Shown piece by piece: positions 46,501 through 51,165 of a stretch of 64,000 bases of DNA; position 1 is the first letter of the stretch, and each line of letters opens with the position of its first letter. The position numbers and the translations under genes were made by a program. The notes below the pieces were generated by a model. It had not been told where the DNA came from. It searched no databases and saw only the letters and a list, made by a program, of their open reading frames with translations. Source of the DNA: Gonocerus acuteangulatus (lineage: Eukaryota; Arthropoda; Insecta; Hemiptera; Coreidae); contig OX328131.1 of assembly GCA_946811695.1 (NCBI GenBank), forward strand, positions 6,823,826 to 6,887,825, given 5' to 3'.

Positions 46501-47443
46501 AATGTGTCTAGAGCGCTGGGGGCACTGCTTTTCACACCCCCATAAATGCGTCTAGAGCGCTGGGGGCACTGCTTTCGTGCCCCCATAAATGCGTCTAGAC
46601 CACTGGGGGTACTGCTTTTCAAGCCCAGATAAATGCGTCTAGAACGCTGGGGGCACTGCTTTTCACGCCCGCATAAATGCGTCTAGAGTACTGGGGCACT
46701 GCTTTTCAAGCCCGCATATACACGTCTAGAGCACTGGAAGCACTGCTGTTCAAGCCCGCATATATGCATCTAGAGCACTGGGGGCACTGCTTTTCAAGCC
46801 CACATATATGCGTCTAGAGCACTGGGGGCACTACTTTTCAAGCCCGGATAAATGCGTCGAGACCACTGGGGGCACTGCTTTTTACACCCACATGAATGTG
46901 TCTAGAGCATTTGGAGGGTTAATGAGACTCATTAACCCCCTCCTCTTCTGGCCATGTCAATGGCTTAAATTCTTAGAATGAGTAGAATGAAAAAGTAAAT
47001 AGGTACAATATTTGATTTTAATAGTAATTAGTAACATTAATTGATTTTACAAAGAAATAAGAAACTACATACCAGTGACAAATATAGTAGCTAATTATTA
47101 AGACGAGATGCTCTTTTATTAGTTAATTGTATTTATAGTTCTGTTACCTATCACAATTATAAATTTTTTTTTTGTTTCTGTATTAATTTCTTTTTTTGTC
47201 ATTTTAGCTGACGAAGGCTACCAATGAGTAGCCAAAACGTCCGAAATATAGATTTTTTAAAACAAAATCATATTGAGGTTTATTTAGCCGAATCCCAACC
47301 ATTCCATCTTTACCAATATATTTGGCAGCCAACTTTGTTTATTTTGAACAAAGAATTTCTCTATACATACCTATTTCTCTATACCTTTTACATTATTATA
47401 TATACACATATTACATACCTATATACATACATATACACTTACT

Positions 47444-47495
<52 letters not shown>

Positions 47496-47568
47496 AGTAT
47501 ATATATACCCACATACATCCATATAAATACATACACCCATATAGATACACTTACACACACACACACAT

Positions 47569-47629
<61 letters not shown>

Positions 47630-49752
47630 TACACAAGTATATATATACTCACATACATCCATATAAATACATACACCCATATAGACACACACACTCCCAC
47701 ACATATGCATATATACAAACATTCCCATATATAGTATATAATATCCTATCCCTCTCTTTATCACATGTTAATAAAATAATTATTTAAGTAAAATATACTA
47801 AATTTATATACACTTTAACATCACAGTATAAAAACATTTTCATTATTGCTTATCACAGTTTGTTTCAGTCATTTATTTTTTAATTTTATTTAAAATCTCC
47901 GCCTAATGTTTATTTATGTTTTGAGTGCCTGTTTTAAAATTGATTTCACACTCATCACTTGTCGTGTACAAGGATTCCAGAATCCTTCTCCTCATATTCC
48001 CTCCCCTATGCAGAATCCTAGGAGCCTCCAAATCAATTTTATGTTCTGCCACCATGGAATGTTCCACTAAGGCAGTTTTCTTAGGATTTTTAATCTTATT
48101 TTTTATATCATACTGGTGTTGTTTTATTCTTTCCCCTATGTACTGCCCCGTTTCCCCTATGTATACAGCTGGGCAATTCAGGCAACCCAATTGGTACACC
48201 AAATCTGCTTTCTTTCCCATATTTACTTTATCCTTAAGGTCATCATATACATTCCTTATTTTGTTTACTGGTTTATGAGCAATTTTGAATTCATCCACAT
48301 CGAACTCCCTTAACGCCCTTACAATCTGCTCACTCAACCCTTTTACATAAGTGCATTTAATGTATTTGTTTCCCTTATTATTATTTGTTACTATTGTTTC
48401 TGATTCCTTATTATTATTATCACATAATTTAAATAGCATGCCCATACTTTTTTTATTAATTGTATAGGGTAAAAACTGTCCAGAAACTTTTGATAAATTT
48501 CAGTTTTTATTTTGTTTAATCTATTTGGTGTTGTTATTTTTATGGCCTTTTGTATAAAATTACTAAGTATGTTCTTTTTCATATGTTCAGGGTGGCTAGA
48601 AAAATAATTTAAGATATTATTACTAGTGTTTTTCCTTTGTGTCCACTCGGTTTCTAAAATTCCATCCTTTCTGATTATATTCATATCTAAAAACTTTATT
48701 TTATTTTTAGTTTCCACTTCCCTGGTAAATTTTAATTTATTATGGAAACCATTTAAAGCTTGAAAAAATGCCCCTTCATCCTTCTTTTTAATTACACAGA
48801 AAAGGTCATCTACATATTTCATAAAAGGACCTTAGGTTAAATTTTTATATTAATAATTTATTTATTTCCTTTATCCTTATATTCATAACGCATCTCTCTC
48901 ATTAGCTTTGAAAATGTTATAGCGAGTGTTCTTACAAGCAAACAAAAATTATGGCCAACAGGGGAACATTACCAAATTGGTGTGGTCTGTTGGATTTCTG
49001 GAAAGGCCCCACTACTAATAAACTATTTCGATGACCAACAAACTCCTCCACTCCAATCATTTGTTACAGAAATGTAAGAAAAACCACTTTTGAGAATTAA
49101 CCATTTGATTAAGTTGGTAATTAACAGATACTACATGCAAATGAATTTCCCCTTAATATGTATGAATATAACAAAACACATAAATATTAAAACTTGATTT
49201 ACATACAGCATATCTCTTTTTTAAACGCAGCATCCCATTCATGTTTTGCGTTAAACTAAGAATGCCACTCGACATTTGTGATTTATAGCAATAAACTTGC
49301 AAAAAAAAAAAGACAAATAGAAAAAAATCATATGTTTATTGTTAAAACAAAGGAATGTTTATAAATGTGTCCATACCTGCCCATTTAATGTCTCTAAATA
49401 TCTATGCAACTTCTTTTCCACACCATAACAATCTACAGTTTGCTCGTAATCGCTCTCATTAATCTTCTTTTTCTCCAATTTCCTTGCGCTTTGGGAAGAC
49501 ATCTATGAGAAAAAGTAAATATTCATTACAAAAAAAAACAGAAAATGTAACTGATATTTTTATTTATACAAAATGCCATTCAAAGCACTTAAACATAGCC
49601 ACACAGAATTCCAGGATTAATCATGCTTAACAAAAAGGGAGCATAAAACAAGGAGTTAGAAACAACACAAAACAAAAACAAACTTGTGGAGGAGGGTTAG
49701 GTGCCGAGAGAAGCTTTCTCATTATCTCGTGTTTGCTACTTTTATCAGCCAT
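25385..49752 (-). CDS. KANSL3: KANSL3 (NSL3), NSL histone acetyltransferase complex subunit; 15 coding exons
   Basis: Encodes a nuclear subunit of the NSL complex, which with KAT8/MOF acetylates histone H4 at promoters. Exons on -, 5' to 3': 49752-49684, 49502-49377, 46118-45988, 44072-43911, 43047-42786, 41529-41389, 40035-39900, 39811-39669, 32251-32103, 31119-30972, 29765-29618, 28401-28340, 27539-27431, 26362-26309, 25560-25385. Lengths sum to 2016 nt and every junction keeps frame. Segments recognisable as KANSL3: [24 protein letters not shown] and [40 protein letters not shown]-type [14 protein letters not shown] and MVDRC. The alpha/beta-hydrolase nucleophile elbow reads GLNSG, so Asn replaces the catalytic Ser, as in vertebrate KANSL3 (GWNTG); it is probably not an enzyme. 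At about 671 aa it is shorter than vertebrate forms (about 900), mainly in the C-terminal tail. Exon 1 and the last two exons are the least certain. Confidence 0.9.
25826..25885. repeat. (TA)n microsatellite, KANSL3 intron 14
   Basis: About 28 TA units in the intron between exons 14 and 15. The rest of that intron shows nothing else. Confidence 0.95.
26309..26362 (-). CDS. KANSL3: KANSL3 exon 14
   Basis: 54 nt, acceptor TTCTTTTAG, donor AAAG|GTAATG. Reads [17 protein letters not shown]. Phases fit both neighbours; conservation not recognised. Confidence 0.7.
26690..27257. mobile_element. TTAA-flanked element in KANSL3 intron 13
   Basis: TTAA at 26686-26689 and 27258-27261, with short CCCT / AGGG termini. 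The right half has an imperfect repeat of CAAGTCCTTCGTTCCAGG and GACTGCT words. Nonautonomous; the terminal repeat is short, so the assignment is moderate. Confidence 0.55.
27431..27539 (-). CDS. KANSL3: KANSL3 exon 13
   Basis: Acceptor ACATTGCAG, donor GATC|GTAAGT. Reads [14 protein letters not shown]...[10 protein letters not shown]; low-complexity tail region. Confidence 0.8.
27641..28279. mobile_element. pogo/Tigger-like nonautonomous element in KANSL3 intron 12
   Basis: Flanked by TA (27639-27640 and 28280-28281). Ends CAGTAGAGTCTCACTAATCT and (complement) CAGTAGAGTCCCG, the usual pogo/Tigger style, with a subterminal TAATC(C/T)GAA word at each side. No transposase recognised; the minus frame at 27953-28183 is not convincing. 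Confidence 0.75.
28340..28401 (-). CDS. KANSL3: KANSL3 exon 12 (Arg-Gly-rich)
   Basis: 62 nt, acceptor CTGTTTACAG, donor CAG|GTAAAG. Encodes an RG-rich stretch ([14 protein letters not shown]), a likely RNA-binding or arginine-methylation segment. Confidence 0.8.
28757..29005 (-). mobile_element. SINE-C copy, KANSL3 intron 11
   Basis: On + it starts with about 20 A then TCAGTCCCATAACAGGC, and matches the SINEs at 31449 and 63807 (CACACTAGGGAGATAGTGTGG, GACGGTC, GACGACACTAGAAGA). In SINE orientation the tRNA-like head (degenerate GAACTCAG box) is at the right and the element ends in a T run. Confidence 0.75.
29352..29492 (+). mobile_element. 5S rRNA-derived SINE (SINE3-like), KANSL3 intron 11
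   Basis: Contains GATCACCGAAGTTAAGCAA, then CAGTATCTGAATGCGTGAC, equivalents of 5S box A and box C. The body GCATTA(T)AAAAGGGTGGCAAC...TAGATAGCCC(A/G)G is shared with the copy at 50626. Not a functional 5S gene: extra and missing segments within the promoter. Confidence 0.8.
29618..29765 (-). CDS. KANSL3: KANSL3 exon 11
   Basis: Acceptor TTTGAAATAG, donor CAAT|GTAAGT. Begins [11 protein letters not shown], continuing the conserved end of the hydrolase fold; the rest is a Ser/Gln- then Lys/Arg-rich linker. Confidence 0.9.
30321..30515 (+). mobile_element. SINE-B (tRNA-derived) copy, KANSL3 intron 10
   Basis: tRNA-like head with GTGAGTGCTAAGGCG and box B GTGGGTTCGATTTCCAC; body GGCATCAGCCCTATCCTGGC and GGTAACTTATCGATAACC; tail of AATAAA-type repeats. 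Confidence 0.8.
30578..30770 (-). mobile_element. Penelope-like pLTR fragment with hammerhead
   Basis: A hammerhead core lies between inverted arms (GGAATGGTTGGGATTC(A/G)GC...AAACCTCAAT on one side and its complement on the other). The same arm follows the hammerhead at 47.2 kb, near a Penelope-like ORF. The inverted layout suggests two pLTR pieces tail to tail. Confidence 0.65.
30647..30676 (-). ncRNA. Hammerhead ribozyme core
   Basis: Minus strand reads CTGACGA, GGC...GCC (stem II, long loop), GAAAC: all invariant core bases present. Stem II is asymmetrical (GGCTAC opposite GTGCC), one base short of the copy at 47208. Confidence 0.65.
30812..30941 (-). mobile_element. SINE-A (tRNA-derived), 3'-truncated, beside KANSL3 exon 10
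   Basis: Reverse complement of GGGGTCTCCCGTGCTCTAGTGGCTAG (in part), with box B GGTTCGATTTCCAC. It lacks the A-rich tail present at 40678. Its head ends 30 bp from the exon 10 donor. Confidence 0.8.
30972..31119 (-). CDS. KANSL3: KANSL3 exon 10
   Basis: Acceptor TTTCTCTCCTAG, donor ATT|GTAAGT. Contains [26 protein letters not shown] and QGMVDRCII, strongly conserved in KANSL3. A SINE ends only 30 bp past the donor. Confidence 0.95.
31284..31950. repeat. Foldback MITE in KANSL3 intron 9, interrupted by a SINE
   Basis: Arms at about 31284-31375 and 31855-31945 are inverted copies (GAAGGCTTTGAGAGGTCAG, TATCAATACTTAGCCAAAGC, GGCTAAAAAC). A third copy of one arm is at 25084-25195. A SINE-C is inserted between the arms. 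Confidence 0.75.
31449..31803 (-). mobile_element. SINE-C (tRNA-derived, poly-T tail), complete
   Basis: Flanked by a 14-bp duplication TACTGCAGTAAAAA (31435-31448, 31804-31817). On the minus strand the head reads GGGGCGAGGTTAGCTCAGTGG, with TTAGCTCAGTGG as box A and GAGTTCAAATCCC as box B; a 355-bp body follows, ending GGGACTGA plus a T run. It is the best-preserved copy and fixes the element's limits and polarity. Confidence 0.9.
32103..32251 (-). CDS. KANSL3: KANSL3 exon 9
   Basis: Acceptor TTGTTGCAG. Contains [17 protein letters not shown] and [14 protein letters not shown]. Two GT sites compete; only GCTTA|GTTAGT keeps the frame with exon 10, so that one is chosen. Confidence 0.9.
32700..32753. 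repeat. (TA)n microsatellite at the gypsy insertion site
   Basis: About 24 TA units ending exactly where the LTR begins. Further TA-type sequence (ATATTTATATATATAT) resumes right of the element, so the element landed in the microsatellite. Confidence 0.9.
32754..33594 (-). repeat. Gypsy 3' LTR
   Basis: In element orientation begins TGTAATGATATTTTACATTA and ends AATATTATAACA. Two inner sites (minus-strand TTTTGGCGACCCAACG and TATTGACGCTACCAACG) each follow another AATATTATAACA and look like decayed PBS/LTR junctions. Confidence 0.95.
33691..37002 (-). CDS. pol: Gypsy Pol: protease, reverse transcriptase, RNase H, integrase
   Basis: Open from the codon after the gag stop (37002) to the stop at 33691, about 1103 residues. 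The only upstream break is the single TGA, so Pol is made as Gag-Pol by readthrough. Protease: LVDSGSEVS at about residue 66 (Asp catalytic). [27 protein letters not shown] and the YVDDILV box. RNase [18 protein letters not shown]. Integrase: HHCC zinc finger (H...H...CLNCQF), then DDE residues at [14 protein letters not shown] and NNSERTNR, and a C-terminal LYEGPYKI (GPY/F) module. Copies the element RNA in cytoplasmic particles and inserts the DNA in the nucleus. All catalytic residues are seen. Confidence 0.95.
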   Translation of the reverse strand, partial: LANCTTQNVTDSDHKNKFQTYFLSNIISDNIFLEEQSHNKISYNELPFIQLKNNNKNYLFLVDSGSEVSIIQKEHYLQIRKQLTKYKILPLKNTHIVSANGKRTQCENKQLFIEVQYEDCQFEVNLIIVPNLTNKLILGVDFLNRYNAKINFKKQTVNLTSKGQQYLIPFYKLIAANNDIEINNILYEDDVKNDMIKNNHNQMEINVVDEIRQKIDEIRDGDKIIKLSEEEIQILEKLLVKYENLFRSEIGCIGTYEHYLEVTDTTPYKQYQYKLNPKLLHKAEEELNKMLKEEIIEVSDSCYVNPIILIQKKDGSVRICLDGRFLNKRIVPLYDAPPNIDEILANCNNTNYMATLDLKSSFWQVKLHRNSRKYTAFQFRNSTYAYKRMPFGLNSSLASLIRALKTVIPKNLDKNIKIYVDDILVHGNNFDEFIRTLQSLLKSFQDAGVTINLKKSKFFISELPFLGYVLTTKGIVKEQSKVEDIVNFPRPKNKKELQSFLGLINFYNKFCPDYANISRPLYNLTSNKIRFFWREEHQNALDKLKYLLNKNIILSYPDFNKRFYLETDASNFSSGGILYQIGTENDKKVIGFCSKSYKAAEVNYYSTEKEVLAIIHAIKKFYSIIAGYPTTIRTDCKSIIFMQSCKNPPDRILRWINFLNNLPLTYEHIPGKENFLADYLSRIPLINSFKTKDFQINNINLDTFFQNLIKHQEEDETINKNLQEKPDAYQIINNIIHKKYKNNFFIIPTLKDVKNLINIVHERFCHIGVTKCYQIIRERFIFPKLRKIINNEINKCLNCQFNKSGKMNKVPEQTIIPASRLDLISIDYLGPLTASRGHRYILVILDNFTKLTKLYPTRKANLRETIKSMKLFFDDVGIPNKCLSDNATIFTSPKWESFLNKYKIKRILTSIRHPCGNNSERTNRDILTYLRNIINKDHHIWATNVEKIENCINTIYHVTTGFTPIEAMYGIKPRRFWDFYIGEDVNQDTIITLEEIEQKIKNNFQKLKDKKEILNNKITKYSSFKINDQVLVKAMRIPKKGELNAKLLPLYEGPYKIKEKISKFTYVLESNNGFHRGMFHASMLKKFYPANDDLLLDHVDQQN
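37003..37005 (-). promoter_or_regulatory. UGA stop with CUAG context between gag and pol (readthrough site)
   Basis: Minus strand reads TTA TGA CTA GCT, with gag before and pol after in the same frame. UGA followed by CUAG is a known high-readthrough context in animal and viral genes. No frameshift site is needed here. Confidence 0.85.
37003..38604 (-). CDS. gag: Gypsy Gag
   Basis: 533 residues, forming the particle shell and binding RNA. ATG at 38604 is the first after the PBS, with A at -3. N-terminal 60 residues acidic; residues about 55-215 heptad-like and Lys/Asp/Ile-rich, a probable long coiled coil. A Ty3-type Gag capsid region follows ([42 protein letters not shown]). The last 150 residues are Arg/Tyr/Asn-rich and basic, with no CCHC knuckle. 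RNA binding presumably uses this basic tail. It ends at the TGA discussed above. Confidence 0.93.
   Translation of the reverse strand: MAENSILGISNGSQNASGDDVIQCEEVEFSETADVASGEFLQPMDNTMEPMTNTMGEVLQILLSQINDIKNDIKTGQASQINQFNDFKTSFNNFEKKISKDIDIKIELLKQGINGHVKRLENSIDDLDQKQKINTKNIADIKNEGFKQEEKIYKIEQICNAKCDNIKESVQFITDRMDGQNNKIEQIDMKIESVNANLTKEIHEKINNVQIQGQINGTKFKDVEIKIIFNNFHEQDPNEFIEKLEQNYKLYNDDWKLFSDKIANYLSGPAESWYTINKKSFCTWNDFKIFFKNRFCGDRYLEHLSDLLQNNYLQYTNITPEEYLSKIATKIVTAGLLEEKAATSIFIRHFGKTVRDVCFNRIVNNLNDLLEVIQYVGRESIIRDLKRPEKNYFNHEPYVEQRQMERHNSCEQVPKKKFYDQKRTENNSERRYDYRFGPKQNYYGSNTNHDNNTYNRRYDNWRRPQTQYQQGVNTEHEKINDRNGKYFQDRYNKEREQALKDKSKITEKELNKISVEALTHDEKSIRQNQIDEL
38636..38650 (-). promoter_or_regulatory. 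Primer-binding site matching tRNA-Lys(CUU)
   Basis: Just inside the 5' LTR the minus strand reads TTT then TGGCGCCCAACGTGGGGC (the last bases run to about 38633). That is the complement of the 3' end of tRNA-Lys(CUU) including CCA, as I know it from animals (GCCCCACGTTGGGCG plus CCA). Confidence 0.8.
38654..39494 (-). repeat. Gypsy 5' LTR
   Basis: Same 841 bp as 32754-33594, no difference found by eye. The inner junction-like sites are at 38701 and 38786. In element orientation it carries the promoter and upstream signals, which I did not resolve. Confidence 0.95.
39669..39811 (-). CDS. KANSL3: KANSL3 exon 8 (pseudo-nucleophile elbow)
   Basis: Acceptor ATTTCAG, donor CAG|GTAAGG. Contains SLEHMM and [17 protein letters not shown], the nucleophile elbow with Asn in the Ser position. 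The next intron holds the gypsy element. Confidence 0.92.
39900..40035 (-). CDS. KANSL3: KANSL3 exon 7
   Basis: Acceptor AATTTCAG, donor ACA|GTAAGT. Starts the alpha/beta-hydrolase-like domain: [17 protein letters not shown], a strand and oxyanion-type loop, then [11 protein letters not shown]. Confidence 0.92.
40130..40207 (+). mobile_element. SINE-B fragment, KANSL3 intron 6
   Basis: GATTTGATTCCCACTAGGGGTGGAGGCTTTTATTTCG-like body (box B region onward) ending ATGCATCAG; head and tail missing. It is cut by transposon copy D. Confidence 0.65.
40483..40648 (-). mobile_element. SINE-A copy, inverted partner
   Basis: Reads on - from the tRNA head (GGTCTCCCGTGGTCTAGTGG) with box B GGTTCGATTCCCACC, then a shortened body and ATGCACCGT before an A tail of about 45 (T run on +). 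Its head faces that of the copy at 40678. Confidence 0.88.
40678..40890 (+). mobile_element. SINE-A, full-length reference copy
   Basis: tRNA-like head GGGGTCTCCCGTGGTCTAG, with box A TGGTCTAGTGGCT and box B GGTTCGATTCCCACC; body with GGGCTCGCTGGGAAAATTCC; end GCGCTAATGAC and GATGCGCCGT before an A-rich tail. Pol III-type internal promoter. It gives the family limits used for the other copies. Confidence 0.92.
41389..41529 (-). CDS. KANSL3: KANSL3 exon 6
   Basis: 47 codons, phase 0 both ends; acceptor TTTATTTCAG, donor CCT|GTAATT. Contains LPSLIERM and [11 protein letters not shown]. Confidence 0.92.
41530..41866. other. KANSL3 intron 5, first part
   Basis: A+T-rich, CACGGATGCTGG repeat-like words at about 41700-41750, nothing assigned. 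Confidence 0.35.
41867..42170 (-). pseudogene. Helitron 3' end with helicase C-terminal remnant
   Basis: Minus strand from about 42165 translates to [18 protein letters not shown], the conserved C-terminal motif of Helitron Pif1-type helicases, then decays with stops. It ends after a CCACGTGG hairpin at CTAG (41867-41870) followed by T, the CTRR end expected of Helitrons. It shows an autonomous Helitron once existed in this genome. Confidence 0.8.
42186..42755. mobile_element. CAGGGTGTCTAC-family element, copy E (ends decayed)
   Basis: Inner sequence (CTACTTTTGTAAAAGCCAAT, TCGTGACTTTTTCATGAC, and GCCCTATA toward the end) matches copies A-D, but both terminal dodecamers are lost. Lies in KANSL3 intron 5 next to exon 5. 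Confidence 0.65.
42786..43047 (-). CDS. KANSL3: KANSL3 exon 5
   Basis: Longest exon, 262 nt. Acceptor TGCGTTAG, donor CAG|GTAAGT. Helical region before the hydrolase fold: [53 protein letters not shown]. This is the clearest match to vertebrate KANSL3. Confidence 0.95.
43255..43417 (-). mobile_element. SINE-B copy, KANSL3 intron 4
   Basis: Reverse complement of the SINE-B body (GGATAGGGCTGATGCC on +) and box B (GTGGAAATCGAACCCACG on +), with head to about 43417. Confidence 0.82.
43911..44072 (-). CDS. KANSL3: KANSL3 exon 4
   Basis: Acceptor TTATTCAG, donor ACAG|GTATAT. Acidic segment with [20 protein letters not shown] and DPDWENKID; starts and ends in phases that fit exons 3 and 5. Confidence 0.9.
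44552..45896. mobile_element. TTAA-flanked element with CCCTTTC termini, KANSL3 intron 3
   Basis: TTAA at 44548-44551 and 45897-45900; ends CCCTTTCTCTACC and (complement) CCCTTTCCGTA. It holds an internal TTAACCCTTAACTGG at about 45056, possibly a nested relative. Right part homologous to 5866-6161. No transposase frame; piggyBac-like, nonautonomous. Confidence 0.72.
45988..46118 (-). CDS. KANSL3: KANSL3 exon 3
   Basis: Acceptor TTTCTTCTAG, strong donor ATG|GTGAGT; ends two bases into a codon. Contains [14 protein letters not shown] and AKRLFW, matching the conserved HSYAKPW-type N-terminal KANSL3 motif. Confidence 0.88.
46352..46432 (+). mobile_element. SINE-B head fragment, KANSL3 intron 2
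   Basis: GGCCGTGAGGGTTAAGGCG and box B GTGGGTTCAATTCCCAC, ending CTAGGGGTG where the minisatellite starts. The normal body is missing. Confidence 0.8.
46430..46920 (+). repeat. 44-bp minisatellite, about 11 units
   Basis: Units of 43-45 bp with GGGGGCACTGCTTTTCA, CCCCCATAAATGCG and TCTAGAGC. Starts directly at the truncated SINE-B and ends before GGGTTAATGAGACTCATTAACCCC, a palindrome at about 46918-46942. Confidence 0.93.
47208..47238 (+). ncRNA. Hammerhead ribozyme motif, GAAA box mutated
   Basis: CTGACGA, stem II GGCTAC...GTAGCC (perfect 6 bp), then AAAAC where GAAAC is expected. The arm after it (TATTGAGGTTTATTTAGCC, GAATCCCAACCATTCC) equals that beside the 30.6 kb hammerhead. One base change probably kills cleavage. 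Confidence 0.6.
47440..47680. repeat. (CA)n/(TA)n compound microsatellite
   Basis: CA runs at about 47443-47460 and 47553-47568; TA runs at 47461-47492 and 47575-47622; ACATACATCCATATAAATACATACACCCATATAGA-type sequence repeated on both sides, so the block itself is duplicated (unit about 130 bp). Frames across it are artefacts. Confidence 0.9.
47903..48833 (-). pseudogene. Penelope-like element fragment: RT end and GIY-YIG endonuclease
   Basis: 5'-truncated. The first part (48822 to about 48450) starts at the RT catalytic box KYVDDLFCV and continues with [12 protein letters not shown] one-base shift at the 7-base T run (A run on -), about 48446, moves to the frame 48445-47903. That frame has [20 protein letters not shown], the GIY-YIG endonuclease with upstream CxxC, typical of Penelope, then [10 protein letters not shown]. 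Stop at 47903. It lies in KANSL3 intron 2 in the gene's orientation. The hammerhead at 47208 is in the opposite orientation, as seen with inverted pLTRs. Confidence 0.88.
48834..49376. other. KANSL3 intron 2, upstream part
   Basis: No repeat or gene recognised; mixed A+T-rich sequence between the PLE fragment and exon 2. Confidence 0.4.
49377..49502 (-). CDS. KANSL3: KANSL3 exon 2
   Basis: Acceptor TTTTTCTCATAG, donor CAG|GTATGG; 42 codons, phase 0 on both sides. Charged, reads [13 protein letters not shown]...[14 protein letters not shown] in two parts. Its ATG directly after the acceptor could be an alternative start. Confidence 0.75.
49684..49752 (-). CDS. KANSL3: KANSL3 exon 1 (start codon)
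   Basis: ATG at 49752-49750 with GCT following; reads [18 protein letters not shown] and on, 23 codons. The donor CAA|GTTTGT is weak. Chosen because exon 2 begins at a good acceptor and continues in phase; translation could instead begin at the ATG that opens exon 2. A short out-of-frame ATG lies 8 bases upstream. Confidence 0.6.
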
Positions 49753-49990
49753 GTTAACATTTATCTTGGACAACTAACTCACTTCATTCCTAGAAATATA
49801 TGTAGTTCAAAAAAATGTTTATTAGCTACAAATGATTAGATAATGCAGCAATAAAAACTAACTGTATCCCGAGACTAAAACTACTGGCGATCGAGAATGC
49901 ACCTTCAAAAGTCAGGAAAGCTACTAAGACTGCTGAGAGGTTAGAGGAATTACTTATTACGTTTATATACTTCCTATAGTATATTAAGTA
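49753..49990 (-). promoter_or_regulatory. Presumed KANSL3 upstream/promoter region
   Basis: Space between the first coding exon and a Helitron at 49991. No TATA box or CpG-rich segment stands out; a 5' UTR and promoter are expected here by position only. Confidence 0.3.
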
Positions 49991-50408
49991 CTAGCTGTTA
50001 CCCAGCGCGCCATGCTACACCTACTTTCTGCATCTAGATAATCAAAAGTAAATTAGAAACCAAGAAAGTAATGTTAAAATCTAATAACAAAAATCTGTAA
50101 CTGTTTGGGTTCACAGTTTCGAAACCTTGACCACCGAACTGTGAGCCCTAGACAATTTTAAGTTAGACTATGGCACTCCCTGGATCAAGACTTACATGTG
50201 TGGCAAGTTTGTTCAAAATCAGCCAAACGGTGTGGATTTGTATAAGGAACAAACATACAGACAGACAGCTGGAAGACGTTTTCGACCTAGCCTATGAGAC
50301 TCCCCGGATCAAGAATTACCAGTGAGCCAAGTTTGGTCAAAATCGGTCAATCAGTGTGGATTTGGGAAACAAACTGATAAACAGACACGTGATTTTTATA
50401 TATAGAGA
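49991..50408 (-). mobile_element. Nonautonomous Helitron, complete, 418 bp
   Basis: On -, starts TCTCTATATATAAAAATCAC after A and ends GGCGCGCTGGGTAACAGCTAG before T: the A|TC...CTRR|T rule with a short terminal hairpin. Inner AAATCCACAC(T/C)G and GTCAAAATC(G/A)GTCAA words occur twice. Copies of its 5' end are at 5795. Confidence 0.85.
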
Positions 50409-50520
50409 TATAGATTAATATTGCTTAGTATATATTAAGTATTAATATTGCTTAGTATATGTTATGTATTAATATTGCTTAGTATATATTAAGTATTAAT
50501 ATTGCTATACAGTATATTAG
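50409..50520. repeat. Short tandem repeat, TTAATATTGCTTAGTATAT units
   Basis: About three and a half units of 33-34 bp directly after the Helitron. Confidence 0.75.
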
Positions 50521-50625
50521 AATTAGATTTAGTACAAATAGTTGTATTAGTAAGTAATATTAGTGTTAGTATCAGATTAGTAGCAAAATTGCCAGTTCTA
50601 ACGAAATTGTGAATAATCATTAGTA

Positions 50626-50768
50626 TAATTAAGTTAAGCAACGTCGGGCGTGGTCAGTACCTGAATGGGTGACTGACCGTTGGCATTAGAAAAGGGTGGC
50701 AACCTGTAGATAGCCCGGTGCTAATAGCAAAACAGTTGATGCGCCGTAAAAAAAAAAAAAAAAAAAAT
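50626..50768 (+). mobile_element. 5S rRNA-derived SINE, second copy
   Basis: TTAAGCAACGTCGGGCGTGG and CAGTACCTGAATGGGTGAC (5S inner promoter), body as at 29352, then GTGCTAATAGC...GATGCGCCGT and a 20-A tail. The last part equals the SINE-A 3' end at 40678. 5' truncated inside the 5S part. Confidence 0.85.
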
Positions 50769-50983
50769 CATTAGTATTAAACTTCTAAAAAATAAAATTA
50801 AACCAAATTCAGTAGAATATCATCAAAAGTCAGTAAATGTCGTGTGAAATATCTGTAGTACGAAATCATGAAAATTTTAAAACATTTCTCCGGTAAAAAA
50901 TGTCTTAACATCGACAAGAGAGGCGAGTATTTTTTTTCGATAAATAGATGGTGGAAACAATTAGTATTATAATTACCAACTGG

Positions 50984-51165
50984 AGGCCCTGTGGCCGTGA
51001 GTGTTAAGACGTGAGCAGTTAACAGTCTGAGCTAAGGGTCGTGGGTTCCATTCCTACTATGGGGTTGTGGCTTTTCTTTAGAAAAAAGAAAAGGCAGCAG
51101 CCCTATCCTGGCTACAAAAGGGTGGTAACTTATAGATAACCCGTCCTAAAATTCTTCGTTAATAA
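50984..51165 (+). mobile_element. SINE-B copy
   Basis: GGCCCTGTGGCCGTGAGTG head, box B GTGGGTTCCATTCC, body GGCAGCAGCCCTATCCTGGC, GGTAACTTATAGATAACCC; ends in short A/T-rich tail. Confidence 0.85.

Noticed and set aside
47224..47764. Several tyrosine/isoleucine-rich frames
   Set aside because: Translation of (TA)n and (CA)n microsatellites on both strands.
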